The notes: a model not told the origin generated them from the letters alone. Counted from the first letter of the stretch, positions 42,775 through 51,338 are shown. The stretch is 64,000 nt of DNA from Mycolicibacterium baixiangningiae (GCF_016313185.1 NZ_CP066218.1:496001-560000), one strand, 5' to 3'. A program made the numbers and translations.

Positions 42775-44064
42775 GTGGACCTAGTACTCGGCGTGTCGGT
42801 GACATCGACGGCGCTTCGCTTCGTGCTCGTCGAAGGCGCGACCGGCGACGGCGCAACCGTCGACAGCGGAACGCTCGACATGCCGGTCTCCGGCGCCAGT
42901 GCCGACGCACTGGTCAGCGCCGTGCTCGGTGAGGGCCCGTACGCGGCCGTCCCCGGACAGCGGCCGGGCGCCATCGGTGTGACGTGGACGGACGCCGCCA
43001 CGGACCAGGCCGCCGCCCTGCTGACCGCCCTGACAGGCAGCGACGTGCACACCGTCGTCGCCCTCACGCCGGCGGAAGCCGCCGCCGCGCTGGCCGCAGG
43101 CCTCGGTGACCTCGCCGCGCAGGACGACATGGCGGTCTGTCTGGCCGAACCCGACGTCGCGCTCGTCGCGGTCGTCACCGCCGACAACGTGCTCGTCGAC
43201 CAGATCGCGCGCGACGAACCCGACGCGCTCGCGCGCCGCGTGCAGGAGACGGTCGATTCGACCGACGCGCACCCCGAGGCGCTGTACGTGCTGGGCTCGG
43301 CCGACGACGTCGACGCCGTGGTCGCTGCGCTCGACGGGCGCGTGGCGGTGCCGGTGCTCTCCGCCGCCGAGGCGGACCTGGCGTTGGCCCGCGGTGCGGC
43401 ACTGGCGGCGGCGCAGGGCTCGGTGGGCGTCGACGCGCCCATGGTTCTGGCCCAGGTGGCCAGTGACGAGCCGCAGTCGTGGCTGACGTGGCGGATTCCG
43501 GCACTGACGTCCGTGCTGGTCGCCGCCGTGGTCACGTTCGTCGTCTCGCTGTCGGTCGCCCTCGGTCTGCAGTTGACGCCGCAGATGCGCTCGGACGATG
43601 AGGCGACCCGCCAGGTCGCCAGCGCCTCGGATCAGCCCAAGGTCGCCGTTGCACCCGTCGCCGAGGCACTCCCCGAAGCGCCGAAACCCGCCGCCCCGCC
43701 ACCTCCTCCTCCGGAGGCTCCGCCGGCACCCCCGCCCGAGGTCGTCCCGGTTGTCGACGTTCCCGCGGCCCCGGCCCCCCAGCCCGAGGTGGCGCCGGTG
43801 TACGACGCACCCGAGGTCGCACCGCCACCCGCGCCCGTCTACGTGCCGCCGGCCCCGCCGGTGTACGTGCCGCCCGCGCCGGCCTATGTCGCCCCGCAGC
43901 CGGGTTACGTGCCGCCCGCCCCCGTCGCCCCGGCGTACACGGCGCCGCAAGCCCCCGGTTACGTACCGCCCGTCGCCCCGCAGCAGCCACGGTTGCGCGA
44001 CCGGATCATCGAGCGCCTTCCGCTCATCAACCGCTTCCACGAACCGCAATATCAGGTTCCGTAG
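42775..44064 (+). CDS. DUF7159-like membrane protein with Pro-rich tail
   Basis: This 429-residue protein starts at GTG 42775 (MDLVLGVSVTSTALRFVLVEG), the N-terminus of the mycobacterial DUF7159 type. The N-terminal 225 residues look like a degenerate actin/Hsp70-like fold. One transmembrane helix follows at about 240-265 (LTSVLVAAVVTFVVSLSVALGL), then a Pro/Val/Tyr-rich tail with YVPPAP repeats and a final basic RLRDRIIERLPLINRF segment. It is probably an inner-membrane protein with an external Pro-rich arm. Function unknown. It parallels the Hsp70-like protein at 15794 in layout. Confidence 0.75.
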   Translation: MDLVLGVSVTSTALRFVLVEGATGDGATVDSGTLDMPVSGASADALVSAVLGEGPYAAVPGQRPGAIGVTWTDAATDQAAALLTALTGSDVHTVVALTPAEAAAALAAGLGDLAAQDDMAVCLAEPDVALVAVVTADNVLVDQIARDEPDALARRVQETVDSTDAHPEALYVLGSADDVDAVVAALDGRVAVPVLSAAEADLALARGAALAAAQGSVGVDAPMVLAQVASDEPQSWLTWRIPALTSVLVAAVVTFVVSLSVALGLQLTPQMRSDDEATRQVASASDQPKVAVAPVAEALPEAPKPAAPPPPPPEAPPAPPPEVVPVVDVPAAPAPQPEVAPVYDAPEVAPPPAPVYVPPAPPVYVPPAPAYVAPQPGYVPPAPVAPAYTAPQAPGYVPPVAPQQPRLRDRIIERLPLINRFHEPQYQVP

Positions 44065-44067
44065 GAA

Positions 44068-44286
44068 CTACGCGCCCTCACCGCGGTCGTGGCGGCTCAG
44101 CACCAGTCCGGCGCCCGCGCACACCAGGGCAACCGCCAGCGCCACTGTGGCGATGGTCAGCCCGGCGTGACCGGCGGGTGCTTCGATGCCCAGCATCTGC
44201 GCGCGTCCCCAGGTGACCCACCCGATCAGGATGGCCTTCACGATCAGGATGGCCGAGACGATGCTCAAGGCAGTGGCGGGCCGCAC
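44068..44286 (-). CDS. small two-span membrane protein
   Basis: This 72-residue protein has two hydrophobic segments (ALSIVSAILIVKAILIGWV and LTIATVALAVALVCAGAGLVL) joined by a short polar loop and ends in RHDRGEGA. It converges with the DUF7159-like gene three bases away. No family or function is recognised. Confidence 0.6.
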   Translation of the reverse strand: MRPATALSIVSAILIVKAILIGWVTWGRAQMLGIEAPAGHAGLTIATVALAVALVCAGAGLVLSRHDRGEGA

Positions 44287-44463
44287 GAATTCGAGAGTAG
44301 GCGCGGCTCGAGAAGATCCCGGGGCCGTTCTACGGCGTCCCGCCGGGCCACTGGGGCCGATGACACTGTTGACGTGACGGCCCCTCGCTCCTGGCGAAGC
44401 GGTCCCTGCGCGGCCGGCGATAGCCCCCTGAACCCCGCTTCGTCACCATTCCGTGACCCCCCC

Positions 44464-44492
44464 GTGACATAACGCGAGTTATTTCGTAGAGT
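44464..44492 (+). promoter_or_regulatory. promoter for a leaderless transcript
   Basis: GTGACA-N17-TAGAGT with the -10 ending six bases before GTG 44499, so transcription should start at the start codon itself. An ATAAC-GCGA-GTTAT inverted repeat lies in the spacer (44469-44482) and may be an operator. Confidence 0.6.
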
Positions 44493-44498
44493 GCTCGC

Positions 44499-45173
44499 GT
44501 GGGTAGGCACTCCAAGCCCAGTGAGCAGCGGCGGATCTCGTCGTCATCGCTCGTGCTCGCACTGCTGGCCGCCCCCGCGGCCGTGGTGCTGGCAGCCGGG
44601 GCAGACGTACACCGGGACACCGAACCCGTTGCTGCGCCCGCGCCGACCCCACCGCCCGTGCCGGAGGTTCTGCCGTACAACCTCGAGGTCGTGGCCTCGG
44701 GATCGGTCGGCGGGCCGGCCGACCTGAAAGTGGCGCCGGCCCGGACGGTGTCCGTCGCGAGCTGGAAGGTGGCGGACCGCGCCTCGTACCGGGCTCTGCC
44801 GGTCGGGGTGGCCCCGGAACGGGGTCTGCAGGTCAAGACGATCCTCGCCGCCCGCGCGATCAGCGCAGTGTTCCCCGAGATCCAGCAGATCGGCGGCGTG
44901 CGTTCCGACGCGCTCCGGTGGCACCCGAACGGTCTGGCACTCGACGTGATGATTCCCAATCCCGGCAGCGCCGAGGGCATCGCGATCGGCAACCAGATCG
45001 TCGCGTACGTGATCAAGAACGCCGAGCGCTTCGGGATGCAGGACGCGATCTGGCGGGGCGTCTACTACACGCCCAACGGTCCGCGAGGCTCGGGTAACGG
45101 GCACTTCGACCACGTCCACATCACCACGACCGGCGGCGGATACCCCACCGGTTCGGAAATGTACTTCCGCTGA
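44499..45173 (+). CDS. exported M15-like / ARB_07466-type cell-wall protein
   Basis: This 224-residue protein has an N-terminal MGRHSK start and a signal or anchor segment (SSLVLALLAAPAAVVLAAGA), then a Pro-rich linker and a C-terminal domain with HPNGLALDVMIPN and GHFDHVHITTTGG. The H-x(6)-D and HxH residues match the zinc-site pattern of D-Ala-D-Ala carboxypeptidase-like (M15) and ARB_07466-like domains seen in mycobacterial wall proteins. Peptidase activity is unproven. It starts with GTG directly at the predicted transcription start. Confidence 0.75.
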   Translation: MGRHSKPSEQRRISSSSLVLALLAAPAAVVLAAGADVHRDTEPVAAPAPTPPPVPEVLPYNLEVVASGSVGGPADLKVAPARTVSVASWKVADRASYRALPVGVAPERGLQVKTILAARAISAVFPEIQQIGGVRSDALRWHPNGLALDVMIPNPGSAEGIAIGNQIVAYVIKNAERFGMQDAIWRGVYYTPNGPRGSGNGHFDHVHITTTGGGYPTGSEMYFR

Positions 45174-45207
45174 TTCGGTGGGGTTCCGCCGCAGGAAACA
45201 CCTAGCG

Positions 45208-45543
45208 CTAGCCGACGACGACCTTGTCCTCAGGTGGGTCGAGCACGGTGATGTCGGTGGCCACGTCCAGCGGTGAGTCCCAATCGATGTCGAGGTAGAA
45301 CTCCACACCCCCGGTGATCGTGTCCCCCGGGTTGGGGCCATGCGGATGGACATTCTTCACGTAGATGGGCGCGGCGCCCCGGAACCGGAATGCGCCCTCG
45401 GCGCCGAAGAGGTTGTTCTCGGGAAAGCCGGCTTCGCACGCTGAAATGTGAACCACGGACTGCGGCGTGATGACACCGTTCCAGTTGAAGTTGAACCACC
45501 CTGACTTCTGGTCGCGCCAGAAAACTCGAATCGTCCTTGCCAT
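45208..45543 (-). CDS. hypothetical protein, beta-rich
   Basis: This 111-residue protein, with a strong AGGAG ribosome binding site before ATG 45543, is beta-rich and aromatic (RVFWRDQKSGWFNFNWNG). It has no signal peptide or recognised motif. It may be a small jelly-roll or Ig-like domain. It is divergent from the GH16 gene and convergent with the M15-like gene. Function unknown. Confidence 0.65.
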   Translation of the reverse strand: MARTIRVFWRDQKSGWFNFNWNGVITPQSVVHISACEAGFPENNLFGAEGAFRFRGAAPIYVKNVHPHGPNPGDTITGGVEFYLDIDWDSPLDVATDITVLDPPEDKVVVG

Positions 45544-45843
45544 GTTCCTGCTCCTTCGGTGTTGGTGGCATGACCTTGAGGTCTGCGGTCGCAATGTTGG
45601 CCGACACCATGGACCCTTGGCGTGAGTAGTCGGCTACTCGAATCGTCCGTCGCTGAACGCAATGGCTGTGGTGGGCGACCACTCCGGTCAGTCCTCACCG
45701 AGGAGTCGAGCGAAGCGCCCGTCGTCTGGAATCTCCAACAGTGGATGTGGCCCTTGACCGCCGTCGTCGAGTATCCGAGAGAGATCGGCGGGTTTGGCAC
45801 CCGAAAGCATGCCCCCTCCGTTTACGGTTTGAGGGTGCCAAGC
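45544..45843. other. 300-bp divergent intergenic region
   Basis: Lies between the beta-rich hypothetical gene and the GH16 gene. The GH16 frame is open upstream, but homology starts at ATG 45844. I see no convincing promoter or repeat. Confidence 0.4.
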
Positions 45844-46725
45844 ATGGATCGTCGCCGCGCAATGTTGATGTTGGGGTTCGGAGTGGCGGCTGCCGCCCTG
45901 CCACTTCCGAAGGCCGGGGCCCAGCCGGTGATCGGGGATGCGCCACCGGGACCGCCTCCCGGACCAGGTGTGCTGGGGGAGCCCGCTGCCGTCGCGCAGC
46001 CCGGAGCTGGACTGTTGTTCGCCGACGAGTTCAACGGCCCGGCAGGTTCGCCGCCGGACCCGGCGTCGTGGTTCATCGTCCCGGCCCGCGAGACCATCCG
46101 GAACCCTCACGAATGGGACAAGCCCTTCAACATGGGCCGCTATGTCACCGACCAGGAGCACGTCTTCCAGGACGGCAACGGCAATCTCGTCATCCGCGCC
46201 ACCCGCGGTGAGGGCGCGAACATCCAGGAGAAGTACGCCAGCGCGAAGATCATCGGCAACTGGCGCGGTGGCGTCGGGACGACATGGGAAGCGCGCATCA
46301 AGCTGAACTGCCTGACCGACGGCGCCTGGCCGGCGTTCTGGTTGGTCAACGAGAACCCCGTGCGTGGCGGTGAAGTCGACCTCGTGGAGTGGTACGGCAA
46401 CCGGGACTGGCCGTCGGGCACCACCGTGCACGCGCGGTTGGACGGCACGCAGTTCCAGACCAACAAACACCCGGTCGACGGGGATTGGCATACCTGGCGT
46501 ATGACCTGGCAGCCGGCAGGCATGTACTTCTGGAAGGACTACCAGCCGGGGATGGAGCCGTTCTTCACGGTGGCGTCGAACTCCTTGCCCGACTGGCCGT
46601 TCAACGATCCGGGCTACACGATGGCCCCGGTGTTCAACATCGCCGTCGGTGGCTCCGGCGGCCGTGAGCCCGCCGGAGGTAACTACCCGGCGGAGATGCT
46701 GGTCGACTGGATCAGGGTCTTCTAG
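45844..46725 (+). CDS. secreted GH16 beta-glucanase-like enzyme
   Basis: This 293-residue family 16 glycoside hydrolase is closely similar to M. tuberculosis Rv0315. A Tat-type signal (MDRRRAMLMLGFGVAAAALP) is followed by a Pro-rich linker and the jelly-roll domain. The catalytic motif ExDxxE is EVDLVE with Glu177, Asp179 and Glu182. The family cleaves beta-1,3 or mixed-linkage glucans by a retaining mechanism; the mycobacterial substrate is uncertain. A membrane protein gene follows after 28 bp. Confidence 0.88.
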   Translation: MDRRRAMLMLGFGVAAAALPLPKAGAQPVIGDAPPGPPPGPGVLGEPAAVAQPGAGLLFADEFNGPAGSPPDPASWFIVPARETIRNPHEWDKPFNMGRYVTDQEHVFQDGNGNLVIRATRGEGANIQEKYASAKIIGNWRGGVGTTWEARIKLNCLTDGAWPAFWLVNENPVRGGEVDLVEWYGNRDWPSGTTVHARLDGTQFQTNKHPVDGDWHTWRMTWQPAGMYFWKDYQPGMEPFFTVASNSLPDWPFNDPGYTMAPVFNIAVGGSGGREPAGGNYPAEMLVDWIRVF

Positions 46726-46753
46726 CCCGACCCCACAACAGCATCGGAGTCCC

Positions 46754-47212
46754 ATGTCCAACTTCGGCCCGCCGGATGACCGCGGCTACTATTCCGATCC
46801 CGCAGGGGGCTATGGCGGCCAGCCTCGACCACCCGGCCCCCCTCCGGAGGAGCGCGTGCCGTGGTACCGCGCACCGGCGGCGATGTTCGCCGCGGGAGTG
46901 TTGGTCACGCTGCTGCTGGTGTTGATCGTCTGGGCCGTCTTCGGTTCGGATTCAGAAGACGCCGACGGCACCCCGACGGCCACGCTCACGCCTATCACCC
47001 CGACGGCGACGACTGCACCGGCGACAACTCAAACGCCGGCCGAGACCGAGACCGAGACGGTGACGATCACCGAGACCAGCACGCCACCGCCGACCACGGC
47101 GACCACGACGGCCGAGCCGAGCACGTCGACCAGCGTGGTCACGAGCACGACGACCAGCACCATCACGAGTACGACGACGGTGACGGTGACGGCTCCGCCA
47201 CCGGCGCCGTAG
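46754..47212 (+). CDS. single-span membrane protein with Thr-rich tail
   Basis: This 152-residue protein has a Gly/Pro-rich cytoplasmic N-terminus (about 1-40), one transmembrane helix (AAMFAAGVLVTLLLVLIVWAVF, about 43-64) and an extracytoplasmic Thr/Glu/Pro tail of about 85 residues. It resembles other mycobacterial Thr-rich anchored proteins; the tail may be O-mannosylated. It probably shares a transcript with the GH16 gene. Function unknown. Confidence 0.7.
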   Translation: MSNFGPPDDRGYYSDPAGGYGGQPRPPGPPPEERVPWYRAPAAMFAAGVLVTLLLVLIVWAVFGSDSEDADGTPTATLTPITPTATTAPATTQTPAETETETVTITETSTPPPTTATTTAEPSTSTSVVTSTTTSTITSTTTVTVTAPPPAP

Positions 47213-47291
47213 TCGGGGCTCTTGCCGAGGGTTTGGTGATTCGCACCGCGGGTAAGCGGCGCCACCCGGCAAGAACGGAAGTCCTGGCCAC

Positions 47292-48692
47292 ATGTCAGCT
47301 GAACCTTCGCGATTAGTGGTGACCGGTGCGTCGGGCAATGTGGGAACAGGCGTCCTGCGCGCGCTTGCATCGAAGCTGCCGGACACCGAGGTCGTCGGAG
47401 TGTGCCGGCGCCCTCCCACCCACGGCCAGCCCTACGAGCGGGTCCGTTGGCACGCCGTCGATTTGTCCGCACCGAACGCCGACGCGGACCTGGGTGCCGC
47501 CCTGCGAGGCGCGGACGCCGTCATCCATCTGGCCTTGGCCGTCCAGCCGGTGCGCGACGAGAACTACCTGTACCGGGCGAATGTGGTTGGCACACAAGCA
47601 CTGTTGACAGCCATGACGGCTGCCGGGGTGCGGCAGCTGGTCTACGCGTCCAGTCTGGGCATCTACGCGCCCGGATCAGGGGAACCGGTCACCGAGGACT
47701 GGCCCACCACCGGCCAGCCCACCTCGGTCTACAGCCGGCACAAGGTGATGGTGGAGCGGATTCTCGACGACTTCGAGCGCGACCACCCCGACGTCACCGT
47801 CTCGCGGTTCCGTCCGACCGTCGTGGTGCAGCGCGAGGCGGCGTGGCTGATCAAGTCGTTGTACCTGGGCCCCGTGGTACCGAGGTCCGCTCTGGAGCTG
47901 CTCCGTCGCCGGGAGCTGCCCGTCCTGCCGCTGCCCGCGCGGCTGAAACTGCAGTTCGTCCACGCCGACGACGTCGGCGACGCGGTGGTCCGGCTGACCA
48001 CGCAGCAGGCCCGGGGATCGTTCAACATCGCGGCCGACGTGCTGGACACCGCCGCGCTCGCCGGCCTCGTCGGCGCACGTCCGGTCAATGTTCCCCCGCA
48101 GGCGGTGCGGACCGTCATCGCTGCCTTGAGCGCTGTCCGTGTGGTGGCGCTGACCCCGGGGTGGTACGACGTGGCGTTCACGAGTCCGCTGATGGATACG
48201 TCCAAGGCTCGCCGGACATTGGGCTGGGCGCCGGCGCGGTCCTCGACCGAGAGCGCGCGGGAGTTGATCGAAGGGCTGGCCGACGGCGCAGTCGGCACCA
48301 GCGCTGCCATGGGATGGCAGTTGCGGCCTCGCAAGGACGTCCGCGGCGCGATCGATCGTGCGCACGACGTCACCCTTGCACTGTGGGGTGCCCTGGCGTT
48401 GGTGCGCGCCACCGGCACGCACCACGCACGCGCGGTGGATGCAGTGGTGGTGGTGACCAACCTCGCCACCGGTACTCCGATGGCGCTGGACCGGGTGCTG
48501 GAGCGGCGCTCCGATCCGGTTGCGTTGCTCGCGCCGGTCGCCGTCATCGCCGCGCTGGGCGCCACGCTGCGCGGTGGTTGGCCGGCTGTTGCCGCCACCG
48601 GCGTCTTGCAGGTGCTGCGCATGTCTGAAAGCACCCGGCGCAAAGCGAAATTGGTTAGCAATGCGGAGTTTTCGGCAGCTGCCCGGGGGTAA
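47292..48692 (+). CDS. NAD-dependent epimerase/dehydratase-like protein, extended
   Basis: This 466-residue protein is an extended SDR with TGASGNVGTGVL (11-22) and active-site YSRHK. The N-terminal 330 residues form the epimerase-type domain; the C-terminal 130 residues (from about 340) add an unrelated helical, partly hydrophobic domain with ALWGALALVRATGTHHARAVDA. Nucleotide-sugar specificity cannot be inferred. The next SDR gene starts nine bases after its stop, so the two are probably co-transcribed. Confidence 0.8.
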   Translation: MSAEPSRLVVTGASGNVGTGVLRALASKLPDTEVVGVCRRPPTHGQPYERVRWHAVDLSAPNADADLGAALRGADAVIHLALAVQPVRDENYLYRANVVGTQALLTAMTAAGVRQLVYASSLGIYAPGSGEPVTEDWPTTGQPTSVYSRHKVMVERILDDFERDHPDVTVSRFRPTVVVQREAAWLIKSLYLGPVVPRSALELLRRRELPVLPLPARLKLQFVHADDVGDAVVRLTTQQARGSFNIAADVLDTAALAGLVGARPVNVPPQAVRTVIAALSAVRVVALTPGWYDVAFTSPLMDTSKARRTLGWAPARSSTESARELIEGLADGAVGTSAAMGWQLRPRKDVRGAIDRAHDVTLALWGALALVRATGTHHARAVDAVVVVTNLATGTPMALDRVLERRSDPVALLAPVAVIAALGATLRGGWPAVAATGVLQVLRMSESTRRKAKLVSNAEFSAAARG

Positions 48693-48701
48693 TGCCCCAC
48701 G

Positions 48702-49592
48702 ATGGATGATTCTGCGGCGGCGTCCCAAGTGGTCGTGGTGACAGGCGCCTCCAGCGGCATCGGCGAGGAGACGGCCATCCGCTACGCAGGCCGTGGGGCG
48801 CGACTGGTGCTGGCCGCACGCAACGATGACACGTTGCAGCGAGTCGCGGACGAGTGCCGCACGGCGGGGGCCGAGGCGGTGCTGGTCCAACCCACCGATA
48901 TCGCCGACTCCGGCGAGGTGGAGGAGTTGTTCGATCTCGCCGCTCGCCGTTTCGGCCGGATCGACATCGCGGTGCAGTCGGCCGGGATCACCGCCTTCGG
49001 CCGGTTCGAGGACGTGCCCGCCGAAGTCTTCGACAGCATCATTCGGACGAACCTCATCGGGGCCGCGAATGTGGCGAGATGTGCTCTGAGCTGCTTCCAC
49101 ACGAGCGGCAGCGGGCACCTGGTGCTGATCGGCTCTCTGCTCGGAACCACCGCTGTCCCGTACCAATCTGCCTATGTGGCAAGTAAATTCGCGCTCAACG
49201 GGCTGGTTCGGGCGTTGCGTCAGGAGAATCGCCACCTGCCTGGCGTCAAGATCCATGGCGTCTACCCGGGACCGGTCGACACCCCGGTCTTCCGCACTGC
49301 GAGCAACTACTACGGCCGCACGCCGCAGGTCCCGCCGTTGGCGGTCAAGCCGTCGACCGTCGTGTCGGCGATCGTGCGTGCCACCGATCGTCAACGCTCC
49401 AGTGAGCGGCAGGTGGGGTTGGCCAACCGGCCCGCCATCGCGATGTACCGCCTGTTTCCGTCGCTCTACGACGCTCTGGTCGGACCGTTCCTGCGTGCCG
49501 TCGCTTTCACGTCCGAGTCGACGGAGGCGACCGAGGGCAACGCGTTCGCGCGGGATCTGCGCATGGCGGCCGATGAGAGTCGGCCCAGGTAG
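48702..49592 (+). CDS. short-chain dehydrogenase/reductase
   Basis: This 296-residue SDR has TGASSGIG (14-21), QSAG, GSLLG and active-site YVASK. The C-terminal region (about 225-296) contains a hydrophobic stretch MYRLFPSLYDALVGPFLRAVAF, which suggests membrane association, as in SDRs acting on lipids. It follows the epimerase-like gene in an apparent operon. Substrate unknown. Confidence 0.82.
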   Translation: MDDSAAASQVVVVTGASSGIGEETAIRYAGRGARLVLAARNDDTLQRVADECRTAGAEAVLVQPTDIADSGEVEELFDLAARRFGRIDIAVQSAGITAFGRFEDVPAEVFDSIIRTNLIGAANVARCALSCFHTSGSGHLVLIGSLLGTTAVPYQSAYVASKFALNGLVRALRQENRHLPGVKIHGVYPGPVDTPVFRTASNYYGRTPQVPPLAVKPSTVVSAIVRATDRQRSSERQVGLANRPAIAMYRLFPSLYDALVGPFLRAVAFTSESTEATEGNAFARDLRMAADESRPR

Positions 49593-49690
49593 GCCTGTTG
49601 ACTCTCGCGGTTCCCGGATCCCTCGTCGTATTCGCCACCGACGCATCGCGGGTGGCCGCGTCGGGCGGTGTCGACGGATTGCTGCCCTGA

Positions 49691-49990
49691 TTGCTGCACG
49701 CATTTGATTGGACCCACCACGCACCGACTGTCGCGGTCGCGGGGCTCTGTGGCGTCACGTTCGTCATGGTTGCCGTCGCGATGCTCGCCAGCACCGAGGG
49801 ATTCTTCGAGACCCGTGTCGCCTTCGCCCAGATGGCCGGTCTGGCATGGTTGATCGCGTACGTCGCCACCGTGCGAATGCGGCATGGATCGCTGTATCAG
49901 CTGGGCCGACGGGACGACAAATATCTTCTGGACGTGGGAGTCGCCCTGCCCGCCGGCAAGGTTGGCTCCGTTGGATCGAACGACCGGTAA
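49691..49990 (+). CDS. putative small membrane protein, possibly interrupted gene
   Basis: From TTG 49691 this frame gives 99 residues with two hydrophobic segments (APTVAVAGLCGVTFVMVAVAML and AFAQMAGLAWLIAYVATV). No good start or ribosome binding site exists; ATG 49766 would remove part of the first span. Immediately upstream the same frame (49598-49687) reads a plausible hydrophobic segment LLTLAVPGSLVVFATDASRVA and is closed by TGA at 49688. Either this is a pseudogene with a nonsense codon or the upstream part is chance. Confidence 0.35.
   Translation: MLHAFDWTHHAPTVAVAGLCGVTFVMVAVAMLASTEGFFETRVAFAQMAGLAWLIAYVATVRMRHGSLYQLGRRDDKYLLDVGVALPAGKVGSVGSNDR
49972..49987. promoter_or_regulatory. 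degenerate TCGATCG-NN-CGATCGA site before tetR at 50025
   Basis: TGGATCGAACGACCGG matches 13 of 16 positions of the cluster palindrome and ends 37 bp before the TetR ATG, between possible -35 and -10 elements (TAACAT at 49988). It suggests autoregulation. Confidence 0.45.
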
Positions 49991-50024
49991 CATGGGCCGG
50001 GACCCACAGGAAGGCAGCCCGAGT

Positions 50025-50642
50025 ATGCCACCAGCAAAGACCGCCGCGGTACCCGATACTTCCACCCGGTCCCGGATCACGGCAGCCGCCGTCGACCTGT
50101 GGTCGGAGCGCGGCTATCACGGCGCCAGTTTGCGAGATATCGCCCGTGTGGTCGGCGTCCAGATGTCAACGCTCTACCACTATCACCCCAGTAAGCAATC
50201 GCTACTTGTGGAACTCATGTCCGCGACAATGGATGAGCTCACCGAACAGGTCACCGCAGCGGTCTACTCCGCCAGGTCTACGAGGGAAAAACTTCTCGCC
50301 GGAGTTCGAGCGCACGTGATGTATCACGCTGAGCGGAGCAAAGAAATCTTCATCACGGACTCGGAGCTGAGATCACTCGAGCCGCTCGGGCGAGAGTTGA
50401 TCGTCGGCAAACGCGACGCGTATAGCCAGATGTTCGCGGTGCTCTACAAGCAAGGGGTCGCGGACGGCGACTTCGCAATCAAGGACGTGCCCGTGGCTAT
50501 GTCGGCGATGTTCGGCATGATCAACTCCGTACCGCTGTGGTACCGGCCTGAAGGCCGTCTGACATTGAGTGCCATCGCCGATTACATCGGCGAACTGGTC
50601 ATCAACGGCATCGGAGCGCCTCAGGCGAAGCAGAGTCGCTGA
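50025..50642 (+). CDS. TetR-family regulator, sister of the one at 53231
   Basis: This 205-residue TetR protein has a helix-turn-helix at about 32-62 (GYHGASLRDIARVVGVQMSTLYHYHPSKQSLL). Its ligand domain shares long blocks with the TetR at 53231 (RAHVM.H, KEI.ITD.E.RSLEP, FGM.NSV..WY.P.GR), so they are recent paralogues or two regulators of one system. ATG 50025 is chosen at the start of similarity, with AGGAAGG eleven bases upstream. It is the best candidate, with its sister, to bind the TCGATCG-NN-CGATCGA palindromes. Confidence 0.85.
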   Translation: MPPAKTAAVPDTSTRSRITAAAVDLWSERGYHGASLRDIARVVGVQMSTLYHYHPSKQSLLVELMSATMDELTEQVTAAVYSARSTREKLLAGVRAHVMYHAERSKEIFITDSELRSLEPLGRELIVGKRDAYSQMFAVLYKQGVADGDFAIKDVPVAMSAMFGMINSVPLWYRPEGRLTLSAIADYIGELVINGIGAPQAKQSR

Positions 50643-50872
50643 GTACTGCGATGTTCGGGTGATACCAAGAGTGTTCCCGGGCAGCAAGACAGCAGACCAC
50701 AACTTCGTCCAGTTCGGGCAAGTCGAGGCGTGGCGCGGCAATGAAACGTTCTCCCCTCCAGCGCATTCGAGTGACCCCGGGCGCGGTTGCTGTGCATCTC
50801 CGTCGCAGTGCCGATTAAATCGCGTCGGCGAATGTGGCTGGCCGGTAGGGAAGATCGCTTCACTCCCAGCCG

Positions 50873-50902
50873 TTGACTGAGGCGCGCGGGCCGTCGTAGG
50901 CT
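50873..50902 (+). promoter_or_regulatory. strong SigA-type promoter
   Basis: TTGACT-N18-TAGGCT, followed six bases on by ATG 50908 and by a degenerate cluster palindrome at 50915. What it transcribes is unclear. Confidence 0.5.
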
Positions 50903-50907
50903 CAGAC

Positions 50908-51297
50908 ATGCCTATCGAACGAACGATTGGGTGTTGTCAGTTGGCCGGCACCCGGAACTCGCTGTCGATGCGCTACCGACGGGGTGGATCGGAGGGACCG
51001 AGACCGGTGCAAGGGAACCGCACTGCCTCAGCGCCCACCGTCACGCGCTCGCCGTCGAACCCCTTTTCGACACGTTCGGGACTGGTGACAGTGGAGCTCT
51101 GGCTGCCCCTGCGCACCCAACCCATCACTGTCTCGCTATGGGTTCCCCGCATACGCCGCCCGCAGACACCCAGGCGTGGCAGATCCGTGTTCGGAGTGAC
51201 GCAGCCGCGTGTCCGAATCAGACCATCGGCGAACAGGTACGGCGACGGCTCGCTGGAGGGCATTGCTGCAGGCATGGGGCCCAATCTCCGCGATTGA
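50908..51297 (+). CDS. candidate leaderless open frame, unknown or decayed
   Basis: ATG 50908 starts about where transcription from the promoter at 50873-50902 should begin. The 129-residue translation is rich in Arg, Pro and Ser, has no recognised domain and does not look like a folded protein, so it may be a decayed gene kept behind a live promoter. I include it because promoter and operator are so good. Confidence 0.25.
   Translation: MPIERTIGCCQLAGTRNSLSMRYRRGGSEGPRPVQGNRTASAPTVTRSPSNPFSTRSGLVTVELWLPLRTQPITVSLWVPRIRRPQTPRRGRSVFGVTQPRVRIRPSANRYGDGSLEGIAAGMGPNLRD
50915..50930. promoter_or_regulatory. degenerate TCGATCG-NN-CGATCGA site
   Basis: TCGAACGAACGATTGG matches 13 of 16 positions and begins a few bases after the predicted transcription start of the promoter at 50873-50902. 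Confidence 0.4.
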
Positions 51298-51323
51298 CCA
51301 CCTGCCACCCGACGAGCTAGAGT
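51294..51323 (+). promoter_or_regulatory. promoter of the acuI-like/maoC operon
   Basis: TTGACC-N18-TAGAGT; the -10 overlaps the first base of a perfect cluster palindrome. The predicted leader to GTG 51576 is about 245 nt. Confidence 0.6.
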
Positions 51324-51338
51324 CGATCGAACGATCGA
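51323..51338. promoter_or_regulatory. operator palindrome TCGATCG-AA-CGATCGA
   Basis: Perfect 7+2+7 inverted repeat covering the predicted transcription start, the position for steric repression. Exact reverse complement of the site at 56442. Confidence 0.75.

Noticed and set aside
44287..44498. c-di-AMP-type riboswitch before the MGRHSK protein gene
   Set aside because: The promoter at 44464-44492 predicts transcription starting at the GTG, leaving no leader for a riboswitch.
49688..49690. TGA read as selenocysteine
   Set aside because: No SECIS-like hairpin is seen and the surrounding protein is no known selenoprotein family.
47676..49724. 682-codon minus-strand frame opposite the epimerase and SDR genes
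   Set aside because: Low-complexity Arg/His/Gly composition; both plus-strand genes have clear SDR motifs in the same DNA.
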